Assembly (NCBI GenBank): GCA_026388615.1
Contig: JAPLJL010000245.1
Span: 1 to 10,570, forward strand
Direction: 5' to 3'
Length of the DNA: 10,570 bases
From: Pseudomonadota bacterium
GTDB taxonomy: Bacteria > Desulfobacterota > JAPLJL01
Shown here: positions 7,465 through 10,570 of the stretch, one piece after another
Numbering within the stretch: the stretch's first letter is position 1
Layout of the letters: every line of letters begins with the position of its first letter
The notes under the pieces: model-generated
Told to the model about the DNA's origin: nothing
What the model saw: only the letters and a program-made list of their open reading frames with translations
The model's database searches: none
Program-made: the position numbers and the translations under genes

Positions 7465-8280
7465 CTATTCCTTGAATTTGAGAATTCCCTTGAATATGCC
7501 CCGGGACACCTGCCGGGACAGCACGGGAGAGATTCTCTTTATATGGTATAAAATCCTGGCATTAGCGGTAATTACCAGCACCGCCTGGTTCCACTTGACT
7601 GCCCTGACAATCTGTTTGGCCGCCGCCGCCGGTGTCTTCCGAAAGATAGCCGGCGGCTTGGCAACCTCCTTTTTAAAACCCTTGATCGGCATCGAATCAA
7701 AGATGTTGGTCCGGATGACCGACGGGCAGACGGCGGTAACCCCGATGCCGAACCGTTCCACTTCAGTGCGCAGGACTTCGGTATAGCCGACCAGGCCGAA
7801 CTTGCTGGCGGTATATGCCCCGGCGCCCGGCAAGCCGATTAACCCCGCTGCGGAGGACACGTTCACGATATGCCCCGATCCCCGCTCCACCATGTGAGGA
7901 AGCAGAAAATGAAGGGTGTGGATCGGTCCCCAGAAATTCACCCCCATGATCCAAGCCATGTCTTCCAGGGACGTTTCTCTTAGTTCACAGGTCAGGCCCA
8001 CCCCGGCGTTGTTCATCAAAATGTCCACTCTTCCCATTTCCTTGAGCGCGGTCTGGCAAAGTTTCTCGACATCATCCCGCCGGGAAACATCCGCCATCAC
8101 CGTCAGGGCCTTCCGCCCCATAGCCTTAATCTTTTCGGCGGTAGCCTTCAATCCCTCCGCGTTCTTCCGGGTAACAAGTATCAGGTCGCACCCTTCACGG
8201 GCGAAAGCCAGAGCGGTAGCCTCACCTACGCCGGTCGCCGCCCCGGTCACTAGGGCTATCTTGTTTTTAAAATCTCTCAC
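7465..8280 (-). CDS. Short-chain dehydrogenase/reductase, copy A
   Basis: This classical NAD(P)-dependent SDR has 271 residues and an intact active site. The cofactor motif TGxxxGxG is at 12-19 (TGAATGVG), NNAG at 90-93, and the catalytic set is N115, S143, Y156 and K160 in the YxxxK arrangement. The C-terminal 40 residues are basic (…ILKFKE) and extend past the usual 250-residue fold. The GTG start at 8280 follows a G-rich ribosome site (AAAGGGGGG) by four bases, and the same MRD(F/L)KNKI N-terminus occurs in the two sister copies. The substrate cannot be read from the sequence; SDRs of this form act on varied alcohols, ketones and acyl-CoA derivatives. It has its own leader, so it is probably transcribed separately from copies B and C. 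Confidence 0.93.
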   Translation of the reverse strand: MRDFKNKIALVTGAATGVGEATALAFAREGCDLILVTRKNAEGLKATAEKIKAMGRKALTVMADVSRRDDVEKLCQTALKEMGRVDILMNNAGVGLTCELRETSLEDMAWIMGVNFWGPIHTLHFLLPHMVERGSGHIVNVSSAAGLIGLPGAGAYTASKFGLVGYTEVLRTEVERFGIGVTAVCPSVIRTNIFDSMPIKGFKKEVAKPPAIFRKTPAAAAKQIVRAVKWNQAVLVITANARILYHIKRISPVLSRQVSRGIFKGILKFKE

Positions 8281-8342
8281 ATCACCCCCCTTTCTGAAGA
8301 TTTATCCGGGTTTTAAAAATTTTCCCCCTAAAATATAATCAG
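8281..8342 (-). promoter_or_regulatory. Leader and -10 region of SDR copy A
   Basis: On the minus strand a TATATT box (8337-8332) lies 51 bases before the GTG. Between them are an AT-rich stretch, the shared word CCGGATAAATCTT and the ribosome site. No well-placed -35 box is visible; the nearest match, TTGAAG at 8356-8351, is only 13 bases from the -10 box. The same leader stands before copies B and C. Confidence 0.5.
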
Positions 8343-8373
8343 TTCAGTGCCTTCAAACAAATGCGTCCGCGGC

Positions 8374-8447
8374 TTGCCCGCCTTGCCCGCCTGCCCGAGC
8401 CGACAGCTCGTGTCGGCCAGGGAGGCTCGGCCAGGGAGGGGCTCCTC
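8374..8447. repeat. GC-rich repeat cluster between SDR copies B and A
   Basis: TTGCCCGCC occurs twice in tandem (8374-8382, 8383-8391). A 14-bp unit beginning TCGGCCAGGGAGG occurs twice in tandem (8413-8426, 8427-8440). Between them GCCGAC (8399-8404) can pair with GTCGGC (8412-8417), or CCGAGCC (8395-8401) with GGCTCGG (8424-8430). The right flank matches the terminator after copy C, but the left arm GGAGCCCC and the A run are absent, so this looks like a rearranged, probably non-working terminator of copy B. Confidence 0.65.
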
Positions 8448-8482
8448 AACTGAATGAGGACAAAAGGGAAACAGCTAATCCT

Positions 8483-9298
8483 CTATTCCTTTTTCTTGAG
8501 AAAATCCCTGAGCATGCCGCGGGCCACCAGCCGGAACATTACGGGAGAGATTCTCTTTGTATAGTAAAAAATCCTGGCATTGGCGGTAATCACCAGCAAG
8601 GCCTGGTTCCGCTTGACCGCCCTGATAATCTGGCTGGCCGCCCGCGCCGGGGTCTTCCTGAAGATAGCCGGTGGCTGGGCAACCTCCTTTTTAAAACCCT
8701 TGACCGCCGTCGCATCAAATATGTTGGTCCGGATGACCGAGGGGCAGACGGCGGTGACCCCGATGCCGAACCGTTCCACTTCGGTGCGCAGGACCTCGGT
8801 CAGGCCGACCAGCCCGAACTTGCTGGCGGAATAGGCCGAGGCGGCCGGAGGGGGGGTCAATCCCGCCGCGGAGGACACGTTCACGATATGTCCGGAACCC
8901 CGCTCGATCATATGCGGAAGCAGATAATGTATGGTGTAGACCGGTCCCCAGAAATTCACCCCCATTATTTTTTCCCAGTCTTCCAGGGTAGTGTCCGTAA
9001 ACTCAGCGATCAGGGCAATACCGGCGTTGTTCATCAAAATATCCACTCTTCCCATTTCCTTGATCGCGGTCTGGCAGAGTCTTTCGACATCATCCCGCTT
9101 GGAGACATCCGCCATCACCGTGAGGGCCTTCCGTCCCATGGCCTTAATTTTATCGGCGGTGGCCTTCAAGCCCTACGCGTTCTTCCGGGTGGCAAGCACC
9201 AGGTCGCACCCTTCCCGGGCGAAAGCCAGGGCGGTAGCCTCGCCTACGCCGGTCGCCGCCCCGGTCACCAGGACTATCTTGTTTTTCAAATCTCTCAT
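8483..9298 (-). pseudogene. SDR copy B, interrupted by an in-frame amber stop at codon 42
   Basis: From the ATG at 9298 to the TAG at 8483 the frame is 816 bases, the same as copies A and C, with no frameshift. Codon 42 (9175-9173) reads TAG where A and C both have GAG (Glu); one C-to-A change on the plus strand explains it. The stop falls between the cofactor motif TGAATGVG (12-19) and the rest of the fold. Everything downstream is intact, including NNAG, the serine, Y156 and K160. A TTG at 9169 could restart translation, but that product of about 228 residues would lack the nucleotide-binding glycines. Readthrough is possible but unlikely, because TAG also ends all three SDR frames and the receiver-domain gene. 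The leader and ribosome site are still well preserved, so loss looks recent. A sequencing error cannot be excluded. Confidence 0.88.
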
Positions 9299-9360
9299 GT
9301 CATCCCCTCTTTTCTAAAGATTTATCCGGGTTTTAAAATTTCCTCCTGAAATATAATCAG
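9299..9360 (-). promoter_or_regulatory. Leader and -10 region of SDR copy B
   Basis: TATATT (9355-9350) lies 51 bases before the ATG at 9298, with CCGGATAAATCTT and an AGAGGGG ribosome site between, as in copy A. The closest -35 match, TTGAGG, sits only 14 bases upstream of the -10 box, so promoter strength is doubtful. Confidence 0.5.
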
Positions 9361-9373
9361 TTCCGTGCCCCTC

Positions 9374-9424
9374 AAAAAAAGGAGCCCCGCGGCCTAGCTC
9401 GGGTCGGCCAGGGAGGGGCTCCTC
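9374..9424 (-). terminator. Rho-independent terminator after SDR copy C
   Basis: On the minus strand GGAGCCCC (9422-9415) pairs with GGGGCTCC (9388-9381), followed by seven T residues (plus-strand A run, 9374-9380). A smaller GGCC pairing can form inside the 26-base loop. It lies about 35 bases past the copy C stop, so copy C should not read into copy B. Confidence 0.85.
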
Positions 9425-9459
9425 AAGTAAATGTGGACAAAAGGGAAATCGCTAATCCG

Positions 9460-10275
9460 CTATTCCTTTTTTCTGAGAAAATCCTTGAGCATGGCTCGGC
9501 CCACCTGCCGGGTTAAGGCAGGAGATATTCTCTTCATATGATATAAAACCTTGGCGTGCGTGGTAACCACCAGCAGCGCCTGGTTCCACTTGACCGCCCG
9601 GATAATCTGCTTGGCTGCCGCCTCCGGTGTCATCCGAAAGATGGCCGGCGGCTCGGCAACTTCCTTTTTGAAACCCTTGACCGTTGTCGCGTTCCATATG
9701 TCGGACCGGACGACCGAAGGGCAGACCGCCGTGACCCCGATGTTGAACCGTTCCACTTCGGTGCGCAGGACCTCGGTCAGCCCGACCAAGCCGAACTTGC
9801 TGGCGGCATAGGCCCCGCCGGCCGGCGCGCCCAGCAGCCCGGCGGCGGAGGACACGTTCACGATATGTCCGGAACCCCGCTCGATCATGTGCGGGAGCAG
9901 ATAGTGTATGGTGTAGATCGGCCCCCATAAATTCACCCCCAGAACCCTTTCATAGTCTTCCAGGGAAGTGTCTTTGATCTCGGCGATCATGGCCACCCCG
10001 GCGTTATTCACCAAGATGTCCACCTTTCCCATCTCCTTGAGCGCGGTCTGGCAGAGTTTCTCGACATCCTCCCGCTTGGAAACATCCGCCATCACCGTAA
10101 TCACTTTCCGCCCCATGCCCTTGATTTTTTCGGAGGTGGCCTTCAGGCCCTCCGCGTTCTTCCGGGTGCAGAGGATCAGGTCGCACCCCTCGCGGGCAAA
10201 AGCGACGGCGGTGGCCTCACCTATTCCCGTTGCCGCTCCGGTCACCAAAACTATTTTGTTTTTCAAATCTCTCAC
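9460..10275 (-). CDS. Short-chain dehydrogenase/reductase, copy C
   Basis: This 271-residue SDR is the most upstream copy of the array and has the best-formed promoter and ribosome site. It has TGAATGIG at 12-19, NNAG at 90-93, N115, S143, Y156 and K160, all at the same positions as copy A. Differences from A cluster around residues 94-112, 148-155 and 190-200, which border the substrate pocket in classical SDRs, so substrate range may differ between copies; that is an inference. GTG at 10275 follows AAAGGAGGG by six bases and gives the shared MRDLKNKI start. The terminator at 9374-9424 makes it a single-gene transcript. The next gene upstream is divergent and encodes a PaaY/CaiE-like protein, a family often found with acyl-CoA metabolism, but shared function is not shown. 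Confidence 0.93.
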   Translation of the reverse strand: MRDLKNKIVLVTGAATGIGEATAVAFAREGCDLILCTRKNAEGLKATSEKIKGMGRKVITVMADVSKREDVEKLCQTALKEMGKVDILVNNAGVAMIAEIKDTSLEDYERVLGVNLWGPIYTIHYLLPHMIERGSGHIVNVSSAAGLLGAPAGGAYAASKFGLVGLTEVLRTEVERFNIGVTAVCPSVVRSDIWNATTVKGFKKEVAEPPAIFRMTPEAAAKQIIRAVKWNQALLVVTTHAKVLYHMKRISPALTRQVGRAMLKDFLRKKE

Positions 10276-10353
10276 GTTATACCCTCCTTTAAAAGATTCA
10301 TCCGGTTTTTAAAAATTTCCCCTAAAATATAATTAGTCTGTAAAATAAGTCAA
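10276..10353 (-). promoter_or_regulatory. Promoter and leader of SDR copy C
   Basis: On the minus strand TTGACT (10353-10348), a 16-base spacer and TATATT (10331-10326) form a good sigma70-type promoter 50 bases before the GTG. The leader carries CCGGATGAATCTT and AAAGGAGGG. This is the only one of the three copies with a clear, correctly spaced -35 box. Confidence 0.65.
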
Positions 10354-10403
10354 AGCTTCGTTATTGCCCGTTTTTATTTCTATGGAAAAAGGAGGATCGT
10401 CTG

Positions 10404-10570
10404 ATGGCCATTTATGAATTCGAAGGCAAAAAACCCCAATTGGGCGAAGGCTGCTATATCCATTCCTCCGCCAGCGTAATCGGGGACGTGATGATCGGAA
10501 AGAATTGTTTCGTCGGGCCCGGGGCGGTTCTCCGGGGCGACTTCGGGGGCATCCGGATCGGGGACGGAAC
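10404..10570 (+). CDS. PaaY/CaiE/gamma-carbonic-anhydrase-like hexapeptide protein (N-terminal part)
   Basis: Only the first 55 codons are inside the window; the gene runs off the right edge. The ATG at 10404 follows AAGGAGG by about nine bases. The start MAIYEFEGKKPQLGEG and the left-handed beta-helix repeats (SVIGDV, MIGKNC, FVGPGAVLRGD, IRIGDG) match the trimeric gamma-carbonic anhydrase/YrdA/PaaY/CaiE group. R44 in VLRGD corresponds to the conserved arginine near the active site in that group. The metal-binding histidines lie downstream of the edge, so enzyme activity cannot be judged. PaaY is a thioesterase of phenylacetate degradation and CaiE belongs to carnitine metabolism; either name would be a guess. 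It is divergent from SDR copy C with 128 bases between the starts. Confidence 0.85.
   Translation, partial: MAIYEFEGKKPQLGEGCYIHSSASVIGDVMIGKNCFVGPGAVLRGDFGGIRIGDG

Larger units (their letters stand above)
7465..10340 (-). repeat. Tandem array of three SDR gene units
   Basis: Three head-to-tail units each contain a leader of about 60 bases, an 816-bp reading frame and, for B and C, a matching trailer. All three frames are the same length to the base. The trailers after C and B share the stretch from GGGGCTCCTC through ACAAAAGGGAAA to the stop codon region; the sequence after copy A does not match. This fits serial tandem duplication with A at one end of the array. The copies have diverged, so the duplications are not all very recent. 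Confidence 0.88.

Noticed and set aside
8483..9169. A separate 228-residue SDR starting at the TTG at 9169
   Set aside because: The sequence upstream continues the same frame with a clear SDR N-terminus back to the ATG at 9298; the short frame only begins after the amber stop and lacks the cofactor motif.
8483..10275. Amber codon reassignment (for example pyrrolysine) at codon 42 of SDR copy B
   Set aside because: TAG terminates the SDR frames and the receiver gene normally, the sister copies have GAG at this site, and no recoding structure is evident.

Overview
The window looks like chromosomal DNA from an uncultured Gram-negative (diderm) bacterium. Signs of this are a signal-peptide outer-membrane beta-barrel gene, a secreted von Willebrand factor A (VWA) protein and a full-length UvrA. 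The DNA is moderately GC-rich with strong Shine-Dalgarno sites and mixed ATG/GTG/TTG starts. GCATAGA heptamer runs next to a GTCCATAG-type palindrome remind me of intergenic repeats in Desulfobacterota and related anaerobe genomes. That is an impression from memory, and the sequence does not fix the phylum.

Layout. (1) 1-1894, minus strand: a large open gene cut by the left edge. It encodes an exported protein with a proline-rich linker, a CsgG/LpoB/TolB-N-like alpha/beta segment and a VWA domain with an intact MIDAS. (2) 1895-2114: a divergent promoter region carrying a 10-bp direct repeat. (3) 2115-2558: an Hsp20 small heat-shock protein followed by a strong terminator. (4) 2559-2953: a gene-free stretch with a seven-copy heptamer repeat and a 68-bp imperfect palindrome. 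(5) 2954-7297, plus strand: uvrA, then a PorV/FadL-type outer-membrane protein, then a zinc-ribbon plus receiver-domain protein; the last two are 15 bp apart and probably co-transcribed. (6) 7465-10340, minus strand: three tandem paralogous short-chain dehydrogenase (SDR) units, each with its own leader. The middle copy is identical in length to the others but carries one in-frame amber stop at codon 42, so it is best called a young pseudogene. (7) 10404-10570, plus strand: the start of a PaaY/CaiE/gamma-carbonic-anhydrase-like hexapeptide-repeat protein, cut by the right edge.

The genes do not form one pathway. UvrA and Hsp20 are housekeeping and stress functions. The outer-membrane protein and receiver protein form a small cell-envelope/signalling pair of unknown role. 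The SDR array shows gene amplification and early decay: matching leaders and trailers, a terminator kept after one copy and rearranged after the next, and a nonsense mutation in the middle copy. I see no CRISPR array, tRNA, rRNA, transposase or phage gene. I also do not see a clear new defence or mobile system. The least ordinary items are the CsgG-like/VWA fusion, the SDR array with its amber stop, and the repeat cluster upstream of uvrA.
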